DNA of 8,370 bases from an uncultured Collinsella sp. (GCA_958438125.1 CAUBQN010000066.1:1-8370); one strand, 5' to 3'. Positions 1 through 6,675 are shown, counted from the first letter of the stretch. Numbers and translations: made by a program. The notes: generated by a model from the letters alone, not told the origin.

Positions 1-350
1 TGGGGGGCCCCCTGCCCCGGCCCGCGGCCCCCCCGGCCGCCGCCCCCACCGTGTTCGGCGGGGGGTTCTGAAACCCAAGCCCGGCCCCCGCCTGCGGTGA
101 CGCTGCTGCAAGCGGTCTGCGATGGGGTCGTTGTTGGCTGGGGCCGCTGGGCTGATGCAGGGGCGCGTGGTTGTTGCGGGCCCTGGTCCCGGCGGCGGTC
201 TCGGCGCTTTGCGCCTGCCGCCTTGGGGGGACTGTGGGGCGCGGCCGGCAGCTGCGGCGCGTTGCGCTTGCTGCCTGGGGTGACTGCGGGGCCGTGACGG
301 CAGCCGCGGCGCTGTCGCGCCTGCTGCCTGGGGCGACTTTGGGGTTGGGG
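1..350. repeat. GC-rich low-complexity region with a degenerate 52-53 bp tandem repeat
   Basis: No gene is supported here. The first ~100 bases are runs of C and G. From about 191 to 350 three diverged copies of a 52-53 bp unit can be aligned: the GACT in each copy falls at 230-233, 282-285 and 335-338, and the block CTGCCTGGGG recurs at 271-280 and 324-333. Each unit runs roughly GGCAGC-GCGGCGC-GCGC-CTGCCTGGGG-GACT-GGGG. The short open frames across this stretch look like a by-product of the GC content. Whether it is the tail of a repeat that began upstream cannot be told from this window. Confidence 0.6.
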
Positions 351-360
351 TGAATCGGGG

Positions 361-532
361 TCTAATACTTTCCCGTGAAGTGAACGAGCTTATTTGGACC
401 CCCGAAGCATTGGCATATTTTGACCGCTATTTCCTGCGGTTTTGCAGCGTGAATCCTGCGGTTTTTTGGGCTAAAGGTGTGGATGCTCCGGGGCTTCGTT
501 TTTACTCGTTCACTTCTCGGGAAAGTATTAGA
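361..532. repeat. 172 bp inverted-repeat element (family A)
   Basis: Bases 361-388 and 505-532 are inverted repeats with 27 of 28 positions paired (one T-T mismatch at 376/517). A weaker second block pairs 396-410 with 483-497 (12 of 15). The centre carries a small hairpin (ACCGC 423-427 with GCGGT 436-440) and a repeated TCCTGCGGTTTT motif. A 111-codon frame (350-685, GTG start) runs through the element, but its residues are largely dictated by the palindrome and no ribosome binding site precedes it, so I do not call it a gene. It could be a non-autonomous mobile element, a folded RNA or a protein-binding palindrome. Confidence 0.75.
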
Positions 533-664
533 GCTCAGCTGATAGAGGTACCTCTCTGGCGTCGAAGCCCTGCGTCTTCTTCGCTTGATTGGGGAAAACA
601 GCCTCGCTTAAGCAATTGCGAGCCCGCCCAGACGTATCTGCGGGGTTGTCTGCACAATTCGCGG

Positions 665-670
665 TATTAT
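665..670 (+). promoter_or_regulatory. possible -10 box for the alkyltransferase gene
   Basis: TATTAT at 665-670 matches the sigma-70 -10 consensus at 5 of 6 positions and would start a ~20 base leader before the GTG at 698. No convincing -35 lies 16-18 bases upstream; the nearest candidate, TTGTCT at 646-651, is only 13 bases away. Weak call. Confidence 0.3.
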
Positions 671-697
671 GTTGCGGAGTTTTGAAAGGAGCCGCTG

Positions 698-1276
698 GTG
701 GTCACGACGACGTTTGCTTCGCCTTTGGGCGAAATCCTGCTTGCCGCTGATGGCCGCGGTTTGACGGGGCTTTGGTTTGAGGGGCAGGAGCACTTTGGCT
801 CCACGCTTCTCAAAGAAGATCCCGAACATGTTGAAGGCGCCGATGCGGTTTCTGGTGCTGGCGGCATGTCGTCGGTGAGTCCGGCAAATGGCGCGGCTTC
901 TTCGGTGCTTGAGCGTTCGTGGGCTTGGCTGAATGCTTATTTTGCGGGGCAGGAGCCTCGGTTTACGCCGCCGTTGCATATGATTGGCACGGCGTTTCAG
1001 CGTGAGGTTTGGTTTGAGCTGCTTTCTATCCCGCGTGGCGAGGTCGCTACGTATGGTGAGATCGCCCAGCGTGTTGCGGCTCGACATCGTGTACCGGGAA
1101 ACGAAGCACCTGTTGTGTCTCCCCGTGCCGTGGGGGCCGCGGTCGCGCGGAATCCTATTTCGATCATTGTGCCGTGCCATCGCGTGGTTGCCGCCGACGG
1201 CTCGCTTAACGGATATGCCGGCGGGCTTGATCGCAAGGAGTGGCTGCTTCGGCTCGAGGGCGCGTACGAGGAATAA
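698..1276 (+). CDS. ogt: methylated-DNA--protein-cysteine S-methyltransferase (Ogt/MGMT type)
   Basis: A suicide DNA-repair enzyme that transfers the alkyl group from O6-alkylguanine or O4-alkylthymine to its own cysteine. The 192-residue protein shows the family's C-terminal domain clearly: GTAFQREVW (97-105), Y119 in ATYGEIA, the DNA-recognition helix RAVGAAVARNPI (143-154), and the active site IIVPCHRVV with nucleophile Cys160. The glycines of NGYAGGLDRKEWLL (171-184) follow. The N-terminal domain is short and joined by a Gly/Ala/Ser-rich acidic linker (about 41-69) that makes the protein slightly longer than the usual 150-180 residues. No AraC-type Ada domain is present. The GTG start is chosen because AAAGGA (685-690) lies 7 bases upstream and the next residues align with the family N terminus. 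It seems to be transcribed alone. The assignment is secure; Ogt versus AdaB naming is less so. Confidence 0.95.
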   Translation: MVTTTFASPLGEILLAADGRGLTGLWFEGQEHFGSTLLKEDPEHVEGADAVSGAGGMSSVSPANGAASSVLERSWAWLNAYFAGQEPRFTPPLHMIGTAFQREVWFELLSIPRGEVATYGEIAQRVAARHRVPGNEAPVVSPRAVGAAVARNPISIIVPCHRVVAADGSLNGYAGGLDRKEWLLRLEGAYEE

Positions 1277-1337
1277 CGTTCGAGCACTTTGCATAGCCAA
1301 GACGCCGTGAAAGAACGAGATGCGCTTTCCGAATGGC

Positions 1338-1401
1338 GTCCCAAACGGAAACCGTGTCCCGGAATACAGCCTTAGAGTGGGATGCCGTTTCCGGTTGAGA
1401 C
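1338..1401. repeat. imperfect palindrome between convergent genes (family B)
   Basis: Bases 1346-1360 pair with 1379-1393: 12 Watson-Crick pairs, two G-U pairs and one mismatch, around an 18 base loop. The stem continues outward with gaps (1338-1344 with 1395-1401). It lies between the 3' ends of ogt (+) and the ClC remnant (-), a place for a two-way terminator, but neither side has a clear T-run. A dispersed palindromic repeat is the other reading. Confidence 0.5.
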
Positions 1402-1420
1402 CACTTGCTTGGACATCTTT

Positions 1421-1639
1421 CTACGCCCGCTTCTGCAGGGCATAGATCGACTTATCTATGTTGAACAGGTAAGCCGCGACGCAGACGATGAAGAATGCCG
1501 GCAGATTACCGAAACCGAAGACTTCGCAGCCAATCAGGATGGGTGCGAGCAGCGTATTGGTGGCGCTGCCAAAGACGGCTGCGTAGCCCAGCGCGGCGCA
1601 AAGCGCGATGGACATGCCGAGTTGAGCCTCGTTATGGCG
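1421..1639 (-). pseudogene. 3' remnant of a ClC-type chloride channel gene
   Basis: About 73 codons of what I read as the C-terminal end of a voltage-gated chloride channel/transporter (ClC family) remain. The frame runs from near RHNEAQLG, through GYAAVFGSATNTLLAPILIG and EVFGFGNLP, a last hydrophobic helix AFFIVCVAAYLF, to the tail NIDKSIYALQKRA and a TAG stop. FGSATNTLLAPI-IG followed by EVFG and a closing SIY--Q is what I recall of ClC C termini in gut bacteria. Everything upstream of this (most of the ~400-residue channel) is missing, and the sequence switches to an Abi-type gene in another frame. The apparent ATG at 1615 is an internal methionine. It is therefore a fragment left by a deletion or insertion. 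The family identification is from memory. Confidence 0.62.
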
Positions 1640-1983
1640 ACATCTGGGTAACAGAAAGGCCCGCGTTCCTCAGAGGCAAGATAGGCAATTCTGCTTTTGA
1701 GGTAGATCTCAATTCTGCCGACCGCATCAAACATTAACTGCCGGAGGGCTCGGTCAAATTCATACGTGTAGATGATGGTTTCGAATGTTGTGCCTTCGCG
1801 AAAGATGGTAATCCCGGACTTGCATTTGGTTTTGTAGGGAAACCAGTAGGCCGACAGTCTGTAGTGGCCGACTTCGACCAAAGCTCGCTCGAGTTCGCTT
1901 TGATCAGAGCACTTAAGACCCCTGTATTCTGTCAATAGTGCTATTTGTTCGTTGATGGATATCCGCGACTTCCGGTATTTCAT
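1534..1983 (-). pseudogene. truncated Abi_2-family (AbiD/AbiF-like) gene
   Basis: The first ~115 codons are a normal N-terminal part of an Abi_2 protein, a family linked to abortive phage infection: a start region with INEQIALL, the motif VGHYRLSAYWFPY (38-50), and YEFDRALRQLMFDAVGRIEIYLKSRIAY (74-101) followed by GPFCYPD (108-114). Full members are about 250-350 residues. After residue ~114 the frame enters the ClC remnant out of register and ends in a Pro/Ser/Arg-rich tail (to 149 residues) that is not homologous. The gene has thus lost more than half of its coding sequence, and its product is probably non-functional. The ATG at 1983 is well supported: AGAGG (1989-1993) lies 5 bases upstream, and a promoter and folded leader precede it. 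Family assignment rests on the motifs seen. Confidence 0.78.
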
Positions 1984-1985
1984 TT

Positions 1986-2041
1986 AAGCCTCTTGATAGA
2001 AAAAGAGCTGGAGTTGCGCATCGTTGAGAGGCTTTCCAGCT
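1986..2041 (-). promoter_or_regulatory. folded leader of the Abi gene: terminator-like hairpin and SD-pairing segment
   Basis: Read on the minus strand, AGCTGGA (2041-2035) pairs perfectly with TCCAGCT (2012-2006) and is followed by CTTTTTC, so it resembles an intrinsic terminator placed before the gene. Its loop contains AAGCCTCT (2034-2027), exactly complementary to AGAGGCTT (1993-1986), which contains the Shine-Dalgarno of the Abi start. The two helices are either alternatives or together a pseudoknot. This is the layout expected of a leader RNA that controls the toxin-like gene behind it. The pairing is seen directly; the regulation is inferred. Confidence 0.5.
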
Positions 2042-2054
2042 TTAGCAAAACAAA

Positions 2055-2081
2055 CTTATAAGATGCGACGGGCCGCGTCAA
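2055..2081 (-). promoter_or_regulatory. candidate promoter for the Abi-family gene
   Basis: On the minus strand TTGACG (2081-2076, 5 of 6 to the -35 consensus) is followed after 15 bases by TATAAG (2060-2055, 5 of 6 to the -10). The spacer is short by about two bases. Transcription would begin near 2048, just before the leader hairpin. Confidence 0.45.
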
Positions 2082-2154
2082 GATAATTACCGGACGGCCT
2101 AGGAGGCGGCTGGTTGGCTGGCTTAAAACCTAGCGCGTGAGATGACGCTCCACG

Positions 2155-2793
2155 CTATTCAGCGCGCTTGATAGGATGACGAACCACAGTCTTAAGTTTC
2201 TCCGGTGCACATTTGCGTGGATCGGAGAGATAGATTTCGTGATGGAAACGGGTGTCTGAGAAGTCGGGGACATAGCCCTGCTCGGTCGTGTATTCATTCA
2301 TAGCGTTTACGGTCGCCGGTTCGTTGTCGTAGGGCCCGGTGTGCATGCATTGAACGCAGAGACCCTCGTCAACTTTAAGCAACTCGACGGCAGAAAAGTC
2401 CAGTTTCTTTTTGGTCGTGGCTTCCGCGACTGCCCAGTCAAAGTCATCTAGGGTGACGAAATCGGGCAGGCGGATGCACGAGATAAAGTTGAAATCGTCC
2501 TTGCGTACATAATCGATGTCGCCGCTCGGGGAGTCTTGCCACCAGAAACCCTCGAGCGGCGGTACCACAAAGTCGAAATAGCCCTCGATACTCCTTGAGC
2601 CTTTCTTCGACATCTTGACGGTATAGGCGATGCCGTAAAGCAGCGGCAGGGCGTTTTGATACTCGCCACCTTCGGTATTTGGGTCGCCCTTTCCGCGAAC
2701 TGCAACGTAGCTCATAGGCGGGACAGTTACGATACTCGGCTTGCTTGCAGGTTTGTAGAGCTCCTTGCATTCCTTCTTAAAGTCGAACGCCAT
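2155..2793 (-). CDS. GyrI-like small-molecule-binding domain protein
   Basis: A 212-residue soluble protein of the GyrI-like/SbmC superfamily (SHS2 fold), in the longer stand-alone form found in Gram-positive and gut bacteria. Visible family signs are the N-terminal AFDFKKECKELY, PPMSYVAVRGKGDPN (25-39) with the GKGDPN turn, an aromatic GFWW segment in the first half, HTGPYDNEPATV (151-162), and HHEIYLSDPRK (184-194) with the conserved acidic Glu186. Relatives include E. coli GyrI/SbmC, an SOS-induced gyrase inhibitor, and enzymes reported to hydrolyse cyclopropanoid DNA-alkylating toxins; which activity this copy has cannot be read from the sequence. I start at the ATG at 2793 because AGAAAGG lies 8 bases upstream and homologues begin at this point; the in-frame ATG at 2814 would add seven residues with a poor ribosome site. 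A LexA-type box precedes it. It stands alone, 170 bases upstream of the Abi remnant. Confidence 0.9.
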   Translation of the reverse strand: MAFDFKKECKELYKPASKPSIVTVPPMSYVAVRGKGDPNTEGGEYQNALPLLYGIAYTVKMSKKGSRSIEGYFDFVVPPLEGFWWQDSPSGDIDYVRKDDFNFISCIRLPDFVTLDDFDWAVAEATTKKKLDFSAVELLKVDEGLCVQCMHTGPYDNEPATVNAMNEYTTEQGYVPDFSDTRFHHEIYLSDPRKCAPEKLKTVVRHPIKRAE

Positions 2794-2834
2794 GTTGGCC
2801 GCCTTTCTGCGCATTGGCCTGCTTAGATAACGGA

Positions 2835-2845
2835 ATCATATCATA
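2835..2845 (-). promoter_or_regulatory. two overlapping -10 boxes of the GyrI-like gene
   Basis: On the minus strand two TATGAT hexamers overlap by one base (2845-2840 and 2840-2835), each 5 of 6 to the -10 consensus, about 40 bases before the ATG at 2793. No strong -35 is visible; its expected place falls on or next to the LexA-type palindrome. Confidence 0.5.
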
Positions 2846-2849
2846 GAAA

Positions 2850-2863
2850 CGAACAGCTGTTCG
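2850..2863. promoter_or_regulatory. LexA/DinR-type SOS box
   Basis: CGAACAGCTGTTCG is a perfect 14 bp palindrome that fits the Gram-positive and actinobacterial LexA operator CGAAC-N4-GTTCG at every fixed position. It lies 4 bases upstream of the nearer TATGAT box of the GyrI-like gene, where bound LexA would block RNA polymerase. The E. coli relative sbmC is also a LexA target, which agrees. It could act rightwards as well, but the ABC operon promoter is more than 80 bases away. Confidence 0.78.
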
Positions 2864-2948
2864 AATGATTTGGCTGACAGATTGAAATGCATGCGTTGTG
2901 TTTGGCGGTCGGCCTTACCCCGTTGATGATTTCTCTGCCTCCCGGCGC

Positions 2949-2978
2949 TTGCCTGCGCTCCCCGTTTCCCCATATAAA
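2949..2978 (+). promoter_or_regulatory. candidate promoter of the ABC transporter operon
   Basis: TTGCCT (2949-2954, 4 of 6 to -35) and TATAAA (2973-2978, 5 of 6 to -10) are separated by 18 bases. Transcription would start near 2985 and give a leader of about 78 bases that contains the hairpin at 3006-3047. Confidence 0.45.
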
Positions 2979-3005
2979 ACCTGCCAAAATGAACCTATCC
3001 CTTTT

Positions 3006-3047
3006 TGGTCGGCGTGAAATGGGTAATACTTAAGAGTTATCCGACCA
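3006..3047 (+). promoter_or_regulatory. leader hairpin or operator before the ABC operon
   Basis: TGGTCGG (3006-3012) and CCGACCA (3041-3047) are perfect inverted repeats. The right arm ends just before the presumed ribosome site GGGA (3051-3054) of the ATPase gene. A competing pairing, GGGTAAT (3021-3027) with GTTATCC (3036-3042), uses some of the same bases. The sequence GGTCGG also occurs at 2907-2912. It may be an RNA switch or a regulator's operator; nothing in the sequence decides between them. Confidence 0.35.
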
Positions 3048-3062
3048 GATGGGAACCGATCG

Positions 3063-3764
<702 letters not shown>

Positions 3765-3769
3765 CGCCC

Positions 3770-6535
3770 ATGGACCAGGACCGCCAAAACAGCCAACGCC
3801 GCGACGCGCGGAACATGGAGCACGAGCAGGATTTTACGACCTACCGCACCGCTCAGAGCTCAAACGATATGGTGCCGACGGTTTTTCGCCGCGGCATCTA
3901 CCGCACAATCCGCGGCAGTCTTAAGCGCTTCTTATCTATCGTGGTCATCACCGCGCTTGGCGTGAGCGTGATGTGCGGCCTTAAGGCGGGCTGCGAGGAT
4001 TTGTGCGATTCGGTTGACGCCTACTTTGACCAGCAGAATGTCTATGACATTAACGTGCAGTCGACCTATGGCCTTACACGCGACGATCTTGCGGCTATCC
4101 AAGAGGTCGACGGCGTCGAGACGGCCGAGGGCATCTACACCGAGACTGCCTACACCGCCGTGGGCACAACGCGCGAGCGCGTGGTCGTGCAGAGTCTTTC
4201 CAAGGAGAACATCGATCAGCCGGTGCTCGTGAACGGCGATTTGCCCGAGAGCGCCGATGAGGTCGCGGTAACTTCGAAGTTCTTGAAGGCTTCGGGCAAA
4301 AAGCTCGGCGATACCGTGAGTTTTGCCGCCAATGACGCAAGCTCGTCGAACCAAAGTGCCAAGGATCAGTTTGCCGCGGGCGATTACACCATTACAGCCG
4401 AGGTCCTCGACCCCACCGACGTGAGCTCCGACTCGACCGTCAACGCCTTTCGCGCTGCTTCGGCGGCGGACTATAAGTTCTATGTGAGCGAGGACGCCGC
4501 GACATCTTCTTCCTACTCTGCGGTCCACGTGATCGTCGAGGGAGCCAAGAGTCTTAACTCCTATTCAGATGCCTACACGACAAAGATCAACGAGGTTAAA
4601 GGCAATATCGAGAAGATCCGCGAGGAGCGTGAGAAGGCGCGCGCTCAGGAGCTGACGGTCGACACGCCGGCAAGCTTGGATGCGGCCGAGCGCCAGGCGA
4701 ATATGCTCTTTGGGATTGAACAGGGCAACATCGACCGTATGGCCGAGGGCAGCGACGAACGTGCACAGGCGCAAGCTGACCTGGACCAGCGCCGCGCCGC
4801 CGCTGACCAGCATTTTGCCGATGCCCGCGCCGAGCTTTCCGATCTGGGCGAATGCACTTGGTACATCCAGGACCGCGGTAACATCGCAAGCTACTCGAGC
4901 GTCGAGAGCGATAGCTCGTCAATTGAGGCCATCGCCACGGTGTTCCCGTTTATCTTCTTTATCGTCGCCGTGCTCATCAGCCTTACCACCGCCACGCGCA
5001 TGGTCGAGGAGGAGCGCACGCTCATCGGCCTGTACAAAGCACTCGGCTATTCGCGCGGACGCATCCTGTCCAAATATGTGGACTACTCGCTGTGGGCGTG
5101 TCTGATCGGTGGCGTGCTCGGCAACATCATCGGATTTGTGGGCCTGCCGCTGTTCCTGTTTACGGTGTTCGACGACATGTACTCACTGCCCCAGATGCTG
5201 CTTTCGTACGACATCGTGTCCTCAATCGTTTCTGTGGCGCTGTTTGCTGTGGGCGTGGCGGGCGCCACGATTATCGCCTGCCGTCACGAGATGGCCGAGA
5301 CCCCAGCCTCACTCATGCGCCCCAAGGCTCCGCGCGCCGGCTCGCGTATCTTGCTCGAGCGCATCGGCTTTATCTGGCACCGTATGGGCTTTTTGAACAA
5401 GGTGGCAGCACGCAACCTATTCCGCTATAAAAAGCGCGCCTTTATGACCATCTTCGGTATCGCCGGCTGCACGGCGCTCGTGATCTGCGGCATGGGCATC
5501 CGTGACACGTCGGTGGCGCTTTCGCCCAAACAGTACGGGCATATCACGCGCTACGACCTGCTGGCGGTCGCCAATCCCGACGACTTTACTCAGACGTGCG
5601 CGGCATTGGATGAGCGCAGCACGGCCAATGATTCCAACGTGACCGTGACCTCGACCCTGCCGATTATGACCGACAACGTTACCTTTACGTTTGGCGGCAA
5701 GAGCGAGACCGTGCAGCTGATCGTGGTGCCCGATGACCGCACGGGTGACTTGGGCAATTACGTTCGCCTTGAGGATGAGTCCAAAGAGCCGCTGTCTTTG
5801 CGTGACGGAGATGTGTATCTGAGCAAGAGTTCACAGCTGGTGCTGGGGATTCAGCCGGGCGATACAGCACACGTCCAGGATTCGTCGCTCAACGTTGCCA
5901 AGGTCAAAGTCAGCGACATTTCGCTCAACTATCTGGGCAACACGCTTTATATGACTCAGGGCACCTATGAGCGCGCGTTCGGTCGAAGCGCGCGCCTTAA
6001 CGGCGTCTTTGTGCTGCTTAAGGGTTCGTCGGCCGACCAGATTGCGTTTAGCAAGAATCTTAAGAGTGACGGCTGGCTCACGATTTCGAGTACGGCCGAA
6101 CATTGGCAGAACTACGAGGCGAACTTTACGATCATCAATTCGGTCGTGGTGCTCGTGACCTTTATGGCGGCGTGCCTGTCGTTTGTGGTGGTGTTTACGC
6201 TGTCCAACACGAATATCTCCGAGCGCGAGCGCGAGCTGGCGACCATCAAGGTGCTGGGCTTCCGTCGCGGCGAGGTGCACCACTACGTCAACAAGGAGAC
6301 GTTGATCCTCACGGCGATTGGCACCGCACTGGGCGTGCCACTGGGTGGCCTGCTTGCCGAGAGCTTTACCTACATTTTGCAGATGCCGTCGCTGTACTTT
6401 GACGTCGAGGTCGAGCCGCTGAGCTATGTGCTTGCCGCGGTGCTTTCCTTTGGCTTTACGTTTATCGTCAACCTCGCCACCAATCGTACCCTCAACAAGA
6501 TCGACATGGTCGGCGCCCTCAAGAGTGCCGAGTAG
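3770..6535 (+). CDS. large FtsX-family ABC transporter permease
   Basis: A 921-residue membrane protein, partner of the preceding ATPase. I see eight membrane spans: one near 53-73 after a charged cytoplasmic tail; three (about 384-410, 435-467, 481-507) forming the first FtsX domain; one near 557-578; and three (about 784-814, 845-871, 883-908) forming the second FtsX domain. The cytoplasmic loops after the first span of each domain carry matching coupling motifs, VEEERTLIGLYKALGYSRG and ERERELATIKVLGFRRG. Two large extracytoplasmic regions lie between: about 74-383, whose later part is a charged Glu/Arg/Ala-rich coiled coil (about 268-365), and about 579-783, mostly beta-like. Such proteins are common in gut Firmicutes and Actinobacteria; substrates are mostly unknown. 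I prefer the ATG at 3770; a GTG at 3758 would overlap the ATPase by seven bases. Roles could be peptide or lipoprotein export, or activation of a cell-wall hydrolase as with FtsEX. Confidence 0.92.
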   Translation: MDQDRQNSQRRDARNMEHEQDFTTYRTAQSSNDMVPTVFRRGIYRTIRGSLKRFLSIVVITALGVSVMCGLKAGCEDLCDSVDAYFDQQNVYDINVQSTYGLTRDDLAAIQEVDGVETAEGIYTETAYTAVGTTRERVVVQSLSKENIDQPVLVNGDLPESADEVAVTSKFLKASGKKLGDTVSFAANDASSSNQSAKDQFAAGDYTITAEVLDPTDVSSDSTVNAFRAASAADYKFYVSEDAATSSSYSAVHVIVEGAKSLNSYSDAYTTKINEVKGNIEKIREEREKARAQELTVDTPASLDAAERQANMLFGIEQGNIDRMAEGSDERAQAQADLDQRRAAADQHFADARAELSDLGECTWYIQDRGNIASYSSVESDSSSIEAIATVFPFIFFIVAVLISLTTATRMVEEERTLIGLYKALGYSRGRILSKYVDYSLWACLIGGVLGNIIGFVGLPLFLFTVFDDMYSLPQMLLSYDIVSSIVSVALFAVGVAGATIIACRHEMAETPASLMRPKAPRAGSRILLERIGFIWHRMGFLNKVAARNLFRYKKRAFMTIFGIAGCTALVICGMGIRDTSVALSPKQYGHITRYDLLAVANPDDFTQTCAALDERSTANDSNVTVTSTLPIMTDNVTFTFGGKSETVQLIVVPDDRTGDLGNYVRLEDESKEPLSLRDGDVYLSKSSQLVLGIQPGDTAHVQDSSLNVAKVKVSDISLNYLGNTLYMTQGTYERAFGRSARLNGVFVLLKGSSADQIAFSKNLKSDGWLTISSTAEHWQNYEANFTIINSVVVLVTFMAACLSFVVVFTLSNTNISERERELATIKVLGFRRGEVHHYVNKETLILTAIGTALGVPLGGLLAESFTYILQMPSLYFDVEVEPLSYVLAAVLSFGFTFIVNLATNRTLNKIDMVGALKSAE

Positions 6536-6571
6536 CCTGCCAAAAAGGACAGGTTAGTTTTGGCAGGTTTT
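6536..6571 (+). terminator. intrinsic terminator of the ABC operon
   Basis: CCTGCCAAAA (6536-6545) pairs perfectly with TTTTGGCAGG (6558-6567) around a 12 base loop, followed by TTTT. It begins on the base after the permease stop codon. Confidence 0.85.
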
Positions 6572-6579
6572 ACCTGGCC

Positions 6580-6612
6580 AAACGCCGGGCGCCTACGGGC
6601 GACCCGGCGTTT
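6580..6612. terminator. second strong hairpin after the ABC operon
   Basis: AAACGCCGGG (6580-6589) pairs perfectly with CCCGGCGTTT (6603-6612), and the interior adds four more pairs (6590-6593 with 6598-6601) closing a four-base loop, with A6602 bulged. The stem has about 14 pairs and is GC-rich, but only a short T-run follows on the plus strand. It probably serves as a back-up terminator. Confidence 0.65.
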
Positions 6613-6615
6613 GTT

Positions 6616-6675
6616 GCTTTGCTATGCTTTGCTATGCTTTGCTATGCTTTGCTATGCTTTGCTATGCTTTGCTAT
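6616..6675 (+). repeat. six perfect copies of the decamer GCTTTGCTAT
   Basis: The unit GCTTTGCTAT is repeated head to tail six times without a mismatch, then breaks off. It starts four bases after the second terminator hairpin. Open frames that cross it translate to Cys/Leu/Ala/Phe-rich repeats in every frame and have no ribosome site, so it is best treated as non-coding. A perfect array like this is likely to vary in copy number between strains. Confidence 0.95.

Noticed and set aside
350..685. Open frame of 111 codons on the plus strand
   Set aside because: It runs through the family A palindrome, starts with a GTG lacking a ribosome site, and its composition follows the inverted arms. Its stop overlaps the ogt ribosome site. 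It may appear as a hypothetical protein elsewhere, but I cannot support it.
823..836. Second LexA-like site inside ogt (CGAACATGTTGAAG)
   Set aside because: The right half lacks the GTTCG of the operator, and the site is inside the coding sequence.
608..1300. 230-codon frame on the minus strand opposite ogt
   Set aside because: Arg/Pro/His-rich shadow of the clearly real ogt gene, with no recognisable motif.
2793..2814. Upstream ATG at 2814 as the start of the GyrI-like gene
   Set aside because: Its ribosome site is poor, whereas the ATG at 2793 has AGAAAGG at a good distance and matches where the family begins.
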